Positions 44,430-57,127 of a DNA stretch of 64,000 bases are shown here, piece by piece. Origin of the DNA: Carettochelys insculpta (Eukaryota > Chordata > Testudines > Carettochelyidae); assembly GCF_033958435.1 (NCBI RefSeq), contig NC_134137.1, positions 123,912,001 to 123,976,000 on the forward strand. Direction: 5' to 3'. The position numbers and the translations under genes were made by a program. The notes beneath the pieces are model-generated. The model was given only the letters and a program-made list of their open reading frames with translations, did no database searches and was not told the origin of the DNA. Position 1 is the stretch's first letter. Each line of letters starts with the position of its first letter.

Positions 44430-45432
44430 AAATGACTAGGCTCAAACATTAGTTATCAATGATTTGCCATCAAACCAACAGGATGTATCTAGTGGAGTCC
44501 TGCAACTGGTATTATTCAGTATTTTCTTTGACGACTTGGATAATGGGAGAAGAACATCCTTCAGAAGTGTGCAGATGACACCAAGCTTGGAAGGGTTGCA
44601 AGCACCTTAGAAGACAGGATGAGAACTGAAAATGACTTTGACACACTGGAAAACTGGGTCTGAAATTAACGAGATGATGTTCAATATAGAGGAAGTTCTT
44701 CACTTAGGAAGGGGAAAAAATCATATGCACAACAATAAATGGGGAATAAATGGTTAAGTGGTAGTATTGCTGAAAAGGACGTGGGGGTTATAGCAGATGA
44801 CATATTGAATATGACCCAACAATGTGATCCAGTTGCAAAAAAGGCTAATATACTGCCGGGCTATATAAATAGGACAATATGTAAGACATGGGAAGTAATT
44901 AACACTCTGCTTGGCATTGACGAAGCCTCAACAGAAATCCTGTGTCCAATGCTGGGTGCCATGCTTTAGGAAAGATGTAGAAAAACCAGAAAGAGTCCAG
45001 AAGAGAATAACACGACTGATCGATAACTGATGACGACCTATGAGCAACAGTTAAAAAAAAAAGCACAACTGGTCATGTTTAGTCCTGAGAAATAAGACTG
45101 AGGAAGGGATCTGATAAGACTTCAAATATGTAAAGAGCTATAGAAAAGAATATGGTGATCAATTGTTCTCCACGTCCACTGAAGGCTGAAGTGGTTGTAA
45201 GGGGCTTAATCTGCAGCAAGCAAGGTTCAAGACAGATATTAAAGCAAACTTTCTAACTGAAAAGAACAATCTGCAATAGGCTTCCAAGGGGAGTTGTGGA
45301 ATCTCCATTGTTTCTAAGAATAGGCTAAACAAACCCTTTTCAGTAAAGGTCTGGGTTTCCTTGGTCCAGCCTCAGCACAGGGGGCTGAACTGATGACTTC
45401 CAGGTCCTTCCACTACTACTTTCTATGATCTA
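44430..45432 (+). pseudogene. CR1 LINE reverse transcriptase C-terminal part and 3' end
   Basis: Plus-strand blocks in order across several frames: 'SGVLQLVLFSIFFDDLDNG' region (about 44495-44550), ADDTKLG equivalent (about 44575-44590), 'SGSIAEKDVGVIADDIL' (44757-44807), 'CDPVAKKANILPGYINRTIC' (44826-44885), then the 'RVQKRI' and 'YSALVRP'-type regions, and a 3' tail ending in TTCTATGATCTAT at 45420-45432, the CR1 terminal signature. Many frame breaks; no function. Confidence 0.92.
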
Positions 45433-45924
45433 TTATCGCTGCTCAAAATATATATTTATTCCCAGAAAAGGTGCAGTAGACAGTAGTGTGCTAGTGGAGG
45501 GGAACAGCACACCACCAGGCTTTTGAGACGCCGGGTTGAGCCTTACACTTTGATTTTCCTTTTGCCATTCAGATTTGCTCACTCTATGAGCTGACTGCAA
45601 TTTGGATGCAGATGGCTGCATCTTCTTGGGATTATGAAGAGTAGTCACAGCCCAAATCTCCAACATATATTTGATATGGAATTAGGCTGCCAACTGATGT
45701 ATATCCTCTTTCCTCAAACCTCCCTGATTCTGACTGGACTCCTGCAGCACAGGGCAGAGTTCTGTGACACCTGGCTTTAGCCTCCTACATAGTCTTGGTA
45801 TGAATGTACAATAAAAATGAAGGGAAGTCCCAGATGAGCTGAGAAAGGAGGTGTCCAGAGGCTCCCTCTTCTGTGTGCCCAAATGGTCTGTGGCCAGCAT
45901 GCTGTTTTAAAACAAATAAACAAA

Positions 45925-45942
45925 CAAACACACACACACACT
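45925..45942. repeat. Short (CA)n tract
   Basis: AAACAAACACACACACACACA around 45922-45942. Confidence 0.9.
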
Positions 45943-46202
45943 GGTGCTGGGCCTGGAGCCTGGCAGGAGAGTGAGCATCAAGGCCAGGAATCAGCTGTCA
46001 GCTGGCAGTCCTGGGTCCTGTCCATACCACTGCTCCCCAGTGCCAGGAAGGGGCCACCAGACTCTCTGACCTACTTTCATCGATCTAAATTTGTGGATTA
46101 CCTCAGGCCATTCCAGACGCTCTCAAGCCATGGCTAAGGGCTGGTTCTGCTTCAGGAGGAATGAAGGTTTGACTGATTGTGGAGCTTTTTGTATACTTTG
46201 TA

Positions 46203-46378
46203 CAGGGTTACCATATTCCACCTTTCAAAAAAGAGGATACCCAACCAGTCTCTACCAACTCACATTGTATTAATGTACTATATACCCTATAACACATTAA
46301 TAAAACGTGTTGGTGGATACTGATCCACACCCTTTCAGGGGTGACCACTTTTTTATACAGTAACCCTAACTTTGTAAC
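46203..46378. mobile_element. Short inverted-repeat DNA element
   Basis: CAGGGTTACCATATTCC at the left and, inverted, TAGGGTTACTGTATAAAA at the right. TA precedes the left end; the right flank is not TA. Probably a decayed TA-target element. Confidence 0.5.
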
Positions 46379-46379
46379 A

Positions 46380-47105
46380 GAGGAAAACAGTCTTTACTTT
46401 TAACCCCGTGTGATCGATAATAATGCTGAGTTTTAGGCCTTCACTGGGCCTTCTAGAGTGCTCTAATTTGTGTGGAGGTTCTGCCTTAAACCAGAAAATC
46501 TCAACATTGTATGACAGGTTAATAGGACTGTTGACTGATTTTGTGGAAATTAGGGGCACAATGCGTTCATTAGTTAAGAGCAAGCAACTGATTGACGGTG
46601 AAGATGGCAGGTTGCTTTCGAAGGGCTACTACATCCTATCAGTACTAGGCCTTTTAGCACTCATGTACTATGGTTGTGTGCTGACTCCCTTTGCACTGGG
46701 AGATGTTCCCTTCTCAAAAAGAACACGTTCAGGTCAGTCTAGGTCCTCAGTTTAACTAGTCTGCAGAGAGCTGGCTTGTCACATGGTGCTGAGTCTCCTC
46801 ATTTTCATCTAATAAATTGCATTAAGAGAAAGCCAAAATTCCCTAATATTACTTATTAATATTACCTGAACTACTGCTTCATTAGCCAGAATGTGATCAT
46901 GATTGGAAGGGGATGTTCTTGGTACTTGTGTGATTGCGGAATGAGGGATGGAATATAAAACTAGGGGAGTGGGAAAAGAGGATGATCCAGGTGATCCCAT
47001 TTCGGAGGAAAGAAGGTCTGTATGGTATAAGACTACTCCGTAATGAGTAATTCATAACTACCACCACCTCCAGTCTAGGTGCTTGGTCATTTAGTTGAGA
47101 GTTCC
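46380..47105. other. Unassigned stretch
   Basis: Contains a plus frame of 110 residues (46423-46755) without recognisable domain; I do not call it a gene. No named repeat. Confidence 0.35.
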
Positions 47106-47399
47106 AAAATAAAATGGTTACTAGCCTTTCCGTAAATGTTGTCCTTCAGGATTAGTTGACGTGTCCATTTCAATGTAGGGATGCGTGCCCTGAGCACCGT
47201 TGCTGAAAATGTTTCTCCTAGTGGGATTCACTGTGTTGGTGCCAGCACTGTCTGGTAGTGCATACTCACAGCACTGGTATAATGGCCCCTGCCTACCTTG
47301 CTTCTCTTCACTTTCATCTTACTGACCACTGTTGAAAAGGGGTCCGAAGGTGGGTTTTGGAACAGACATGTGCAACACATCTTGAAGAAAAAAACATTT

Positions 47400-47950
47400 A
47401 TGGAAAGATTAATAACCATTTTTTCTTCTTTGAGTACTTGTACTTGTCCATTCCAATGTATGTGACTCCCAAGCAGCTGTAGATGATGTGGGTTTGTAGC
47501 TCAAAAACAGATGAATGAAAGACAGCATGAGCATGGCATGGTGTGTTGTGAACTGAGGAATGGGCTGCTGCTCTGCAGGTGTTCTGAATCAGAATTTGTG
47601 CTAGGAAAGCATTGGAGGAGGCTTGAAACCTTGTGGAATCAGATATTCAGTTGGCCAAGGGTGAGATGGTTGCAAGTTCATAACACACCTGGACGCAAGA
47701 AGTAACCACGATGAGATTCTGTGTGAAGAGATGGGGAGATGCTTCATTCTTTCTGCTCTCAGTATGGAACAGCTGAGTAGATCTGTGGAATGATTTCATC
47801 CATTGGATATAGAAAGCCAGGGCCCCCGAACAGTGCATTATATAGGCTGGAGAAGACAGTGCCTCCCCAGACAGCCCAGTGCGTTTCCCCACACCCCAAA
47901 ACTGCCTCTCTGCTTGTCCTTCCCCCTTGGGCCCAGCCCATCAGGCTACT
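47400..47950 (-). pseudogene. DIRS tyrosine recombinase trace
   Basis: 'FYIQWMKSFHRSTQLFH' (about 47780-47830) aligns with 'FYMDRTKPFRKSQQLFA' of the recombinase at 60235-60972, and 'CVQVCYELATI' aligns with 'CTRARYKLAGV'. The catalytic residues are not preserved in one frame. Confidence 0.75.
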
Positions 47951-48666
47951 CCTCTTTAGGGAGGCATTCTGTGGCTAGAGTTCGGGCAGCCATGATGTGG
48001 GTTGGTTAGGCCTGCCCAGCACAGGTTTCCCTGTAAACTGAGTACTTGGGGAACCATCCAGGAGATATGCAAATGCTTCCCAGCTGAATAGCAGAGCCTC
48101 CACAATTGGCAGCATTTGTTGCTACTGGTGGTGCAAATCCACAAATGCACTGATGTACGTTTTTTTTTCTGAAAATAAATATGTTAAAAATTAGACAGAA
48201 AAAGTTACAGAGAACAGTACTGGGCTGGGGGAGGGGGCAGGCTTTGATAGGCTGAAATTCAGATCCCAGGGAGATGGGCTCTCTAACCTGGGAGAACACC
48301 TACTCCCAGTCTGTGAGAAGACAGAATCACCATCTCAAGTGAGAAGACAAATTGGCTGTCTAGGTGTAGCAGAAGTCTTACTGATAAGATGAAGTGGGTG
48401 ATGAGCCAAAGCTGCCTGGGTTACAGCGGGGCTATGAAAATGACCTTGCTGTTCATCAGAATCTTATGGATTGGGGTGGCGGGGAAAATGTGTAATACAG
48501 GTGGGTTGTTGCTGGTACCAGGAATGCATCCGTAAGAGCCCTAGGACCATGACCTCACATGGAGCAAAATGAGTTCATTTTCTATTGTTGTGGGTAAAAA
48601 CAGGTCTATAAGGGGAGTTCCCTACTTTTGATGATGATCTTCACAGTGCCTAGCCAAAGAGATCAC

Positions 48667-49304
48667 TTATGGTGAGAGGAGAAAACCTACTAGCTGGCTC
48701 TGTTCTCCTGGGAGATTGGGTGCCCCCAGGTTTATGGGAAGAGCAATGCGGAATATACCATGTGGCCATTCAGCTGTCCTGTCACTGAGTGGAGGATCAG
48801 GGCAGGTACCAAGAGCACTGGGCCCATGTGATGACAAGGGGGTGAGTATACCATGACTAGCCAGGCCTGGAGAGGTCTGAGACATAACCTTGCATGTCGC
48901 ACTACATTTGTGCATGAGACCATGTGGCCCAGGCAGCTTGAATGTTTTCATACAGTCGTGATCAGATCAGATTGGCGGGACCTTATCCGAGATGTAATTG
49001 AACAAAACTAATAATCCAAAAGTACAGCTCTCACTTGCACTGAGTCCAGTACCACATTGATAAACTCTATCCTTTGGACCAAGATAAGGGTGGACTTATG
49101 AACACTGAGCACAAAATTTAATGCACTGAATTTGAATGAGACGGATGCCAGCTTCCCCTTGAGCTCTAGCCAGTCATCCAAGTACATATATGGACTCTCT
49201 TTCTTCTGAAAAAGGCAGCTACTATCGCTATTCAGACTCACAGGGAGGCTGACAAGCCAAATGAAAGCTCTGCCAGATGCTTGTGTCCTCAGTTCCCTAC
49301 ACAT
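48667..49304 (-). pseudogene. DIRS reverse transcriptase C-terminal part
   Basis: 49304-49008 has 'YMYLDDWLELKGKL' (YLDD at about 49173-49184, intact), then 'STLILVQRIEFINVVLDS', the block after the palm in DIRS RTs. 48951-48667 has 'GPHGLMHKCSATCKVM', equivalent to 'LGHMAECSFVVQHARL' in the copy at 62377-62054. Frame shifts between pieces. Confidence 0.85.
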
Positions 49305-50457
49305 CTAAGGAAATATCTGTGACCATGAAAGTCTGAGCTGTGGAAGTAAATGTCCTTTGGGTTGAAGGGCAGCATACCAGTCCCCTGTGTCCAACAACGA
49401 AAAGACTGATGCCAAGGAAGCCATGCAGAACCTTCAGCTCCTGAGACAGCGGTTGAGGTAATGCTGTTTAAAATTGGTCAGAGACCATCTTTGGCTTCTG
49501 CAATTAGGAAGTGGCAGGAATAGAAAGAACCCTTTTCTTCTCAGGTGAAATGGAAACTCTTCCAAAGCAGGCAGTGGACGTCTCGCTCCAACTGGTGCTC
49601 ATGGGAAGGGTTCCTGAGGAGGGACAGGGAGAGGGGATGAGAAGGTGGGGTAGTCAGAAGCCGGATGGTGTTAACCGAGTTCTACTGTGCTGAGAATCCA
49701 GTGACCCGAGTCCAGACACCCAGGGAATGGGAAAGGTGGTTAAAGGAAAAAAAAAAAAAGTGTTCCTGGATCTGATGAAGGGGCAACTGCAATGCTGACC
49801 TCCAGAGTCTCATCAGAAGAACTGCCTTAAAAATCCTTAATGTCTAGGGTCAGACCGTGCAGGCCCTGCTGAGGAAAACAGGTGAGGGAATCTGCATCTG
49901 AGCTGCCTCCTTCTCTTTCCCTTCTGCTGATCCTGTCTGAACAGCTGTGAAAAGTAACAGACCATACTATACCCATACTGCTTCCTTGACCCTGCTGGCA
50001 TGTACAGGCCCTGGGATTTCAAGGTTCTCCCTTCCCTGATATCGTGCAGTCTAGCAACCAGTTGCTCCAAAAAGAATGATGATCCTTCAGAGGGAGGCTC
50101 TGTACTGTTTGCTGCACCTCATTAGGGAGCTCCAAGGACAGCAACACATTGTTACTGCCACAGCATTGATCTAGCCATGGAATCAGTGGCATCCAGAAGC
50201 ACCTGAAGGGAAGCGTGTGCCACCACCTTAATCTCCTAGATTAGGGAGGAAAATTCCTGAATGGAGTCCCAGAGGAGCAGGCTCTTGAATTTTGACATAG
50301 ACTCCCACATATTAAAATCATAGTGACTCAGCAAGGCCTGCTGGGTTGCTACGTGGAGCTGAGGGGCCCCCGTGGAATACTCTTTTCAACCAAACAGGTC
50401 CAGTTCTTTGGATCCTTCACCTTGGGCATAGGACCTGCCTGTCCTTGGAAATCCCTT

Positions 50458-51985
50458 TCATTGGTGGCCACTACAACCGGGGCCCCAGGGGATGTGAGAG
50501 GATGAACTCATACCCTTTGGGGGGGGGCGTGTAAAATACTTGTGATCTGTGAGATTTGCTTTCAGGGGGAGGGAGGGAGGCAGGATCTGCCACAGGGCCT
50601 TGACTGGATCTATGATGGCTTCATTAAATAGCAGAGCCACTCCAGAGGAGCCCACTGGTGCCAGAAGTTCTAAGGGACTGGGTGTAGCCTCTTTGACCAC
50701 TTCCGCTTGTATCCCCAAGTTTGAGACTACTTGCATTAACAGATCATGGTATGCCTTGCAGTCATCTCGTGGCTCGGAGACCTCTGATGCCACTATCTTC
50801 TCATCCAGAGAGGAGGATGAGGAGGCTAAAATTGGTTGAGGATCCTCCATTGGTTCCCCCAGCACCTGCAAGAACCTGCTCTGGCTTCCTCTTGAAGCTT
50901 GGTGCCAGGCTCAGTCCTGGAGTCTGGATATGGCGTCTCGGTACAGTACTGGGTGTGACATAACCTCTGAGGCAACAGAGTATGTGTGCCTTGAGGAGAT
51001 GCCCTGCAGTGGGGGAACCCCAAGGGTTCCAAAAGGACCATTCCATAGCTGCCAATGCCCATGAACCTGTTGGCCAAATATCTGATGGTACTGCAGAACT
51101 CAGAGCCATGGTGGAATACAAATGGCCTGGGGAACAGTGAGATTGGCTGTGCTGACAAAGAGGAAAAGGATCCCACCACCAATTCCAAGGAGCTGCAGCA
51201 TGTAGACAAAGGCGTTGCCGCACCCGTTGGTAAGGAGAAGGTCACTGGGGGGAGATTTTGAGGCCGTCAATGGGGATATTCCCCTAAACAGTGGCCTCAG
51301 TACCAGGCAAGTCCTGGTGTTAACTCCCTACTGCTCAGCTGCACTATTGGTGTCAAATCTTGACCCTCCAAGGAAACTGGTGCCAGTAGCATGAGAACAT
51401 TCCCAGCCACTGCAAGACCCAAAGTTCAACACCACCACACACTGGCTCACGTGTGGTCTTCCCTGAGGCGGCGGCTCCTGTGCAGGTGACAAAGCTGCTT
51501 GTGGCAGCACCAGAGTTGCAGACACCTCACAATGCAGCGCCAGGGGTGAAGAGCACTGCAACGCGTCTCACTCTACTCTTATTTCCTTTCCCCAGTGGCA
51601 CCGGCTCTTCTCTTGGTGTTTCCTTCTCAGCACCGGGGAAGAGGATCAATGCTGAGTTTCACGAGTCCTCAGAGGAGCACTCTGCACCAAGGCTGAAGGT
51701 AGTCGGTGCCAAGTCCGAATGCAGGTCTTATGGCTGCCTTCATGAGGAAGGCCCACAGTTTTGCAGTTTGGTCGTTCGTAGTCTGGGGTCTAAAGTGCCC
51801 ACCGATATGGCAGTGGTCTTTCCTATGAGCTTTCCCCAGTGCTTGAGACATCCCAGACACAGGTGCTCAAAGACACAGACCTACCACAGGACATGCTGGG
51901 CTTCTCGCCTGGTGACCAAGGCATATCCTGTCACTAGGGTAGTGAACGGTCCCCCCAACAAAGCTTGGAGGGGTCCACAATGAAC
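50458..51985 (-). pseudogene. DIRS ORF1 (gag-like) remnant
   Basis: 50871-50458: 'ILASSSSSLDEKIVASEVSE' and 'DDCKAYHDLLMQVVSNLGIQ', then 'KYFTRPPPKGMSSSSH', matching the order of blocks in DIRS ORF1 (compare 'SSPDEATAPGG', 'PPDDLKQFQELF' and 'YFVPTKGMEFLF' in the first copy). Upstream (51245-50880 and to about 51985) frames are proline/serine-rich and broken. Confidence 0.8.
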
Positions 51986-52269
51986 TCCTAACAACTAAAC
52001 TTCAACAGCCATTTATACTAACCGCTGGAGAAAAACATGGGAGATGAACTGCTGGAGCAATGAGGGGGTTAAGCAATCTTCACGGGCAGTAAGAGGGAAG
52101 AGGAGTGGAATCAACAAGGCCTTTTACCTTACCGCTATGAGCACGCAGCTCTAGAGGGTGCCAGAGCTGATCCAACAGATGTCACTAGAGGAAAAATTTT
52201 GACAGCTGTGCCCGGTGTGCACATACCTACACGGGAAAGGACAAAGTCACGCACCCAGAGAAAAACAAA

Positions 52270-53398
52270 GTATCTGCTTCTGGAAAAACAATTTGTAGAG
52301 CAGCTCCAGCACTGATAACATAACCCTGTACACTGAGGCTCCATTTTAAGATTTCAGCTTAATTCCACACTGTTAAGTGGTGGTTTTTGAATATCTGATT
52401 CAGTTACGTAACCAATTTGCTCTGATCCAGTTTGAGGGGGCCTGGGGCTGGCTTTCAGAGGAAATAGTTTTGCTACTGTAGCTGGAGTTCATTTTATTAT
52501 TGTCTCCCCTGGGAATAATGCATTGCATGAATGAAATACATAGTTTAAGCAATTCAAAAGCAAAAAAGATTACCTTTCCACTGCACTCATGCTTCAGTTT
52601 ATTTTTTGAAAACCTTTTTAATCACATATTCCCTTATTCAAGGGTGTATGAAATACAAGCAAGAGAAGCTTTACGTGAAGAGTATCAAAGTAGGTTTGAA
52701 GGAAAATGCAAATGGCATGAAGAAGATGTTATTTTCAAATTGACATCATATCCAGATGCAATTTGACTCCCACCTGCTGGTGGAGACCCACAGGAGTGTG
52801 CAAAGAAAAATCCAGGCACCTTTTGGGCCTTGGGATCCTTTCTTGTGCAACTGATTAGTTATTGTACTGAGCAAAACTCTTTCATCATGTTTATTATAAT
52901 CAATCAAAGCACTTAGAACACAACTACACAGTTGTTTCCAAACCTAAAACAGCTGATGCTGCCAGCATTTTTCTTGTGGGGACTGATGTAGGAATAGTAT
53001 AACAGCAAAAGAAGAAATGCTCAAAAGCTAACATACTGTCTAGAAGAGGGGATGCTGGGAAGTATGATAACCTAGCAGTTGAATTCCTTATAGCAAATAA
53101 GAGCATGTTTGTGGAAACAAGAAATTATTGTTGCAAAACATAATACTAAACTTGGAGGAACAACAAAACTTCCTCAGTGTACAGGTAAAATGTTGTATTC
53201 TAACTCTGAAACCTGCAAACTCTCTGAGTTGTGACAGTCTTTTTCCCCCGCCATATACACAACCACCAGTAATACGTGCTGCAAATTAAATCATATCCTC
53301 AGGTATAACTGCGTAACCCCATCAGCATTTAGAGAGTTTACAGATTATGCTCTCTGCAACCTCTGTGCAGACCATACACTTGCACAGAGATGACAGCA
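52270..53398. other. Unassigned stretch
   Basis: An 88-residue plus frame (52500-52766) ends in a lysine/glutamate-rich segment but shows no domain or splice signals I trust. Otherwise nothing recognised. Confidence 0.35.
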
Positions 53399-53400
53399 TA

Positions 53401-53906
53401 CAGTAAACCCTCGATTTAACAGACTAAAAGCAGGGAAGGTGCTGAAAGTCTGTTATATCTGAATGGTTATACTGTATGATGATGCACTGACCGTCCTAGC
53501 CCATCACTCATTCCTGTCCTGACCCTCCTTCCCTTTCCCTCTTCTGCCCCATTCTTCCCCTCACACCTCCATCTCTCTTTCCCAATTACCAGCAGAGGAG
53601 GCGAATGCCGGCCTGGCTCCTTCCACCTCCTGCAGGCAGCGAAGGCTGGGCACTGACATGCTCCACACACATGGGGCTGAGGGAGGAGAGCTCCTGCACC
53701 CTGCCACAGCCCCCACCCCCAGCTCCTCTGGCTCTGGGGGCCTCAGCTGCTGCAGTGGCCCTCCAGCACCAGACATTTTGGCAGGTCCTTCCGCCCCAGT
53801 GGCACCTCTGGTGAGTTTCTGGCATTTATTTAGGGGAGTGCTGGCAGACAGGATTCATTATTTCGAAGTGCATTATATTGGGGTCAGTTAAATCAAGGGT
53901 TTACTA
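53401..53906. mobile_element. pogo/Tigger-like DNA element
   Basis: Left end CAGTAAACCCTCGATTTAAC, right end (inverted) TAGTAAACCCTTGATTTAAC, with TA on both sides (53399-53400 and 53907-53908). GC-rich interior with no transposase frame. The C-to-T change at the right tip is the only difference in the first ten bases. Confidence 0.75.
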
Positions 53907-53909
53907 TAC

Positions 53910-55975
53910 TGTCTTCAAAATCTCTTACTGGAGATGGCGCACAGGATGAAAAGAGGTTTAGCTTGATTGTTAGAGCACAGATTGAGTTTGTGGGGCAGAC
54001 AGAAGAAAATATATGCACAGCAAATTTGATATGGACATGAGTGAATACAGAAGCCCTTTTAAAAAACAAAAACAAAAAAACAGCCACTTGTTTTAGGACA
54101 GAACCACACAGAATGAACTGTAACGAGGGCACAGCCCGTGGGGTGCTTGCCCTGGGCACAGCTCCAGTAAGTTGCAAGGCCCTTCTCCCCTCTCTCTCTC
54201 TCTAGATTGTCTCTGCTGGCCCCTTCCCTGGGCTGGGCAGTCAACTTACAGCAGCTAAAAAGAGTTAACCTCCTCCCCGGTGGTGCAGGGCTCTGTCCCC
54301 TGCTGCAGGAGGGGGCGAGGGCTGGGCTTCCCAGTCCCACACTGCTGTTGCCCCCATATGCATCAGGCCAGTCCCAAACCCTTTGGTAGTTTGGTGTGTG
54401 CTCATATAGGGGAAATAAGATCTCTGGAGTCTTTTAAAGCTCATTATTTTATAACAAATTTGCTGCATTAAAGGCGCATAAAGTATATTTATTATATGTT
54501 CCTTTATTGATATTATTGTTTAAGAATCACGTTATTTATTGTTGTTTTCAATTATCTATGTAAAATATGTTCCTAATATTACTGAAAGCACATTGTTGTC
54601 ATATTTGTATACTCAACAATAATTGTTGTGGATTTTTCTTGAAGATAACAAAAATTAGTCAACTAGAGATATGTTTTAATTTGGAGAAGAAAGGGGTGCA
54701 CAAATGATATTTTGAACCAGGCACAAAAATATCGAGGTAGGGCTCTAGAAGCACAAACTTAGGAGCATGCATCAGAACATGAATCATTCTGAAAGCCCAA
54801 AATCAGTGCAGAGCAAAAGAACTCCAGCAGATGGCCTTATGTCCTTACAAAACCCCAAAAAGATGTGAGATCAATGTGGTTTGTCTGCAAGACCACTCCA
54901 ACTGACAGAATTCTGCAAGGCAAAAATTCCTGAAGTATTCTGGCACATTTGAAAGACTTTTCCCACACAGGGGTAAAAGAATGTCACTTGATTATTACAA
55001 TATTACCGAGCCTACCTCTACAAAAACTGAAAACTTCTCAGAAGTGAGGTGCATAGACTCTCAAACAGGCACCATTTTCATGAATAACTAAACTTTACCA
55101 AAGCAACCTCTGTAAGTTGCAGGCTACTAAGTAGCTAACCTTCAATAAAAACCAGATTAGGAAATCTCTCTTGCTAAGCTTTTTCTACAATGAAACTCAG
55201 TCTGTCCACTCCTAACAATATTTCCATATATCACCATGGAAATTTCCTGTAAGGACCATGCAACATGCTGAATGCTCTACTAATCTATGGGGTTGCATGA
55301 GAGCTGAACAAGTTCCTGAATTGCAATATATAGCGCCTCTCTAGGGAGCGTGTCTAATAAACTTAAATATCAGTCAAAACCACAAAATATCTTTATCTTT
55401 AGATCCTTTTATTACTGTGTGACACTCAGAGATTTTAATGGTGAGATTAGCATTTCCTTTATGTCTTAAAAGTTCTTCCAATCACTTAAAGTTGGAAACA
55501 CATTTTATACAGAATCATGGTCCATTGATTCTAAACCCCAGCTTTTTAATGTCTCTAGATTAGTCTTTCAGAACGGAGCCAACTTCAGCTATTAAGAATT
55601 TTTTAAATGTATTCAGGAAAAGTAGAGGCTACTTCTTGAGAGACCAGACTTTGTTGTGTGTGTGTTTGTTTCGTATTTTTCCCCCCGCTTTCTTCTCTCT
55701 GTATATTGCTGCAATTTTTTTAAAAGCATAGTTCTTCTCTACTTGAACCTAACAGGCATAGGATCATTTGAATTTTGACTATATTTAAACAAAATTAATA
55801 AGGAACTCATCCCACAGTCAGACCTTCTAAGACAAGGCTGAAAGCACAAAGTACCAACCTCATTCAATAATTTATTCTAGCTTATCTGTCATTTCTCTTC
55901 AACTTCCCTTACCTGAAATTCTGCTCTTGCTTTACTTCTCTTTTATCTGGCAAGGTCTTTGGGATTCAGAATAGG
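53910..55975. other. Unassigned stretch
   Basis: AT-rich from 54470 on. No gene or named repeat recognised. Confidence 0.35.
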
Positions 55976-55983
55976 TCTTAGTC

Positions 55984-56564
55984 CAGGGGTAGTTAACCCA
56001 TGTCCCATGGCCCAGAATCGGGCCCACAAAGCCTTTCTATCAGGCTTGTAAAGCCTTTTCCTGTGGCAGTGGTGCCATTTTACCCAAGCTGGACAAAGTG
56101 AGCGTGGAACAGGCAGTATAGTCAGGCTGGAGCAGAGTCAGCAACCTGCAGCTCCTTAAGGAGCCACTTGTGGCTCTCTGCCCTGCCACCACTGAAATAA
56201 TGGAACTAAACTGAATTGGTTTAACAGATGGCAGGATACTGGGAGGGATCTGGCTGTTAATGGAACTAAACTGAATAGGTTTATTTCAATGAAGCAGGGC
56301 AGGGGAACTTGAGCAGGAGAGCTGGTGGAGGGGCAGTCAAGTTGGCCCCTGCTGGAGCCACACAGCTGCTCTGAGGAGGGTGTAAGGAGGTGCTGCAGAA
56401 GCGTGCGGAACTCATTGTCTGAGGCAGATTAATCCTGGGGGTGAGGGGGCAGGTTTGGAGCTAGGAAGGGTTAAGCTGCAGTTTGGGGCTATTTTGTGTT
56501 CGGCCCCCAGAACATGTAAAAAATTGCTATGTGGTCCCCACTGCAAAAAGGCTGGCCACCCTTG
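55984..56564. mobile_element. hAT-type DNA element, 8-bp duplication
   Basis: Left end CAGGGGTAGTTAACCC; right end, inverted, CAAGGGTGGCCAGCC. Flanked by TCTTAGTC (55976-55983) and CCTTAGTC (56565-56572), 7 of 8 matches, the hAT signature length. 581 bp, non-coding. Its last 80 bp ('GGGGCTATTTTGTGTTCGGC') match 18200-18295 inside the hAT element at 17241. Confidence 0.85.
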
Positions 56565-56765
56565 CCTTAGTCTAATTGTAAAACACTATGTAAATTACAG
56601 CTTTAAAAAAAAATTAGACCATTTTTTCCTTATCTTTTTTCTGTAAATGGCTTTAATAGAAGGTTTTTCTGGTTTGCATTAACGATTATTCTAACTGTTA
56701 TTCCTGCTTGGTGATCTGACATTTACTAATACAGAACACCATTTTAAAAATGTTTTAAACTAATT

Positions 56766-56797
56766 GCGCGCGCGCGCACACACACACACACACACAC
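56766..56797. repeat. (GC)n-(CA)n microsatellite
   Basis: GCGCGCGCGCGC followed directly by about ten CA. Alternating purine-pyrimidine throughout, so it could adopt Z-DNA. Confidence 0.95.
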
Positions 56798-57127
56798 TTT
56801 CTTTAAAAAATGTCTTACTGTAGAAGAGAGTTCCCTCTTGTGTCTAAATGATATTAACACAGGCATAAAACATCACCTGTAGACTTCTGTTTACACTATT
56901 TTCATTAGCACTCACAGGGAACAAACAAGATTAATTTTATATTGAGTATCCAGCTCCACCATGAAATACAAAGCCCGTGTGGGAACATGAAGCCTTCTGA
57001 ACTCTCAGCATGCCACCATCCTGGTCCTTCTACTATCCAGATGTCTTCGGGCTACGGAATATGTAAAGTAACATTGCAAATGTTAGATGATCCTCTCATA
57101 GTACCTAAAACAAAAGCACTGATTCTG

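Larger units (their letters stand above)
47111..52266 (-). mobile_element. Decayed DIRS-type retrotransposon
   Basis: Coding strand minus. At the 3' (left) end 47111-47180 and about 47345-47420 are inverted copies of each other ('AAAATGGTTA...CTTTCC.TAAATGTT'), the same hairpin layout as at 4044-4370. 47418-47464 and 52220-52266 are decayed terminal inverted repeats ('CACATACNT...GGACAA.GT'). In between, in DIRS order from right to left: ORF1, RT, RNase H traces, recombinase traces. All frames are broken, and divergence is greater than in the other two copies. Confidence 0.85.

Noticed and set aside
46423..46755. 110-residue plus-strand frame
   Set aside because: Looks protein-like in part but has no domain I can name, no splice signals and repeats on the left; insufficient support.
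52500..52766. 88-residue frame with a charged C-terminal segment
   Set aside because: No family recognised and no conserved splice sites; could be chance in AT-rich DNA.
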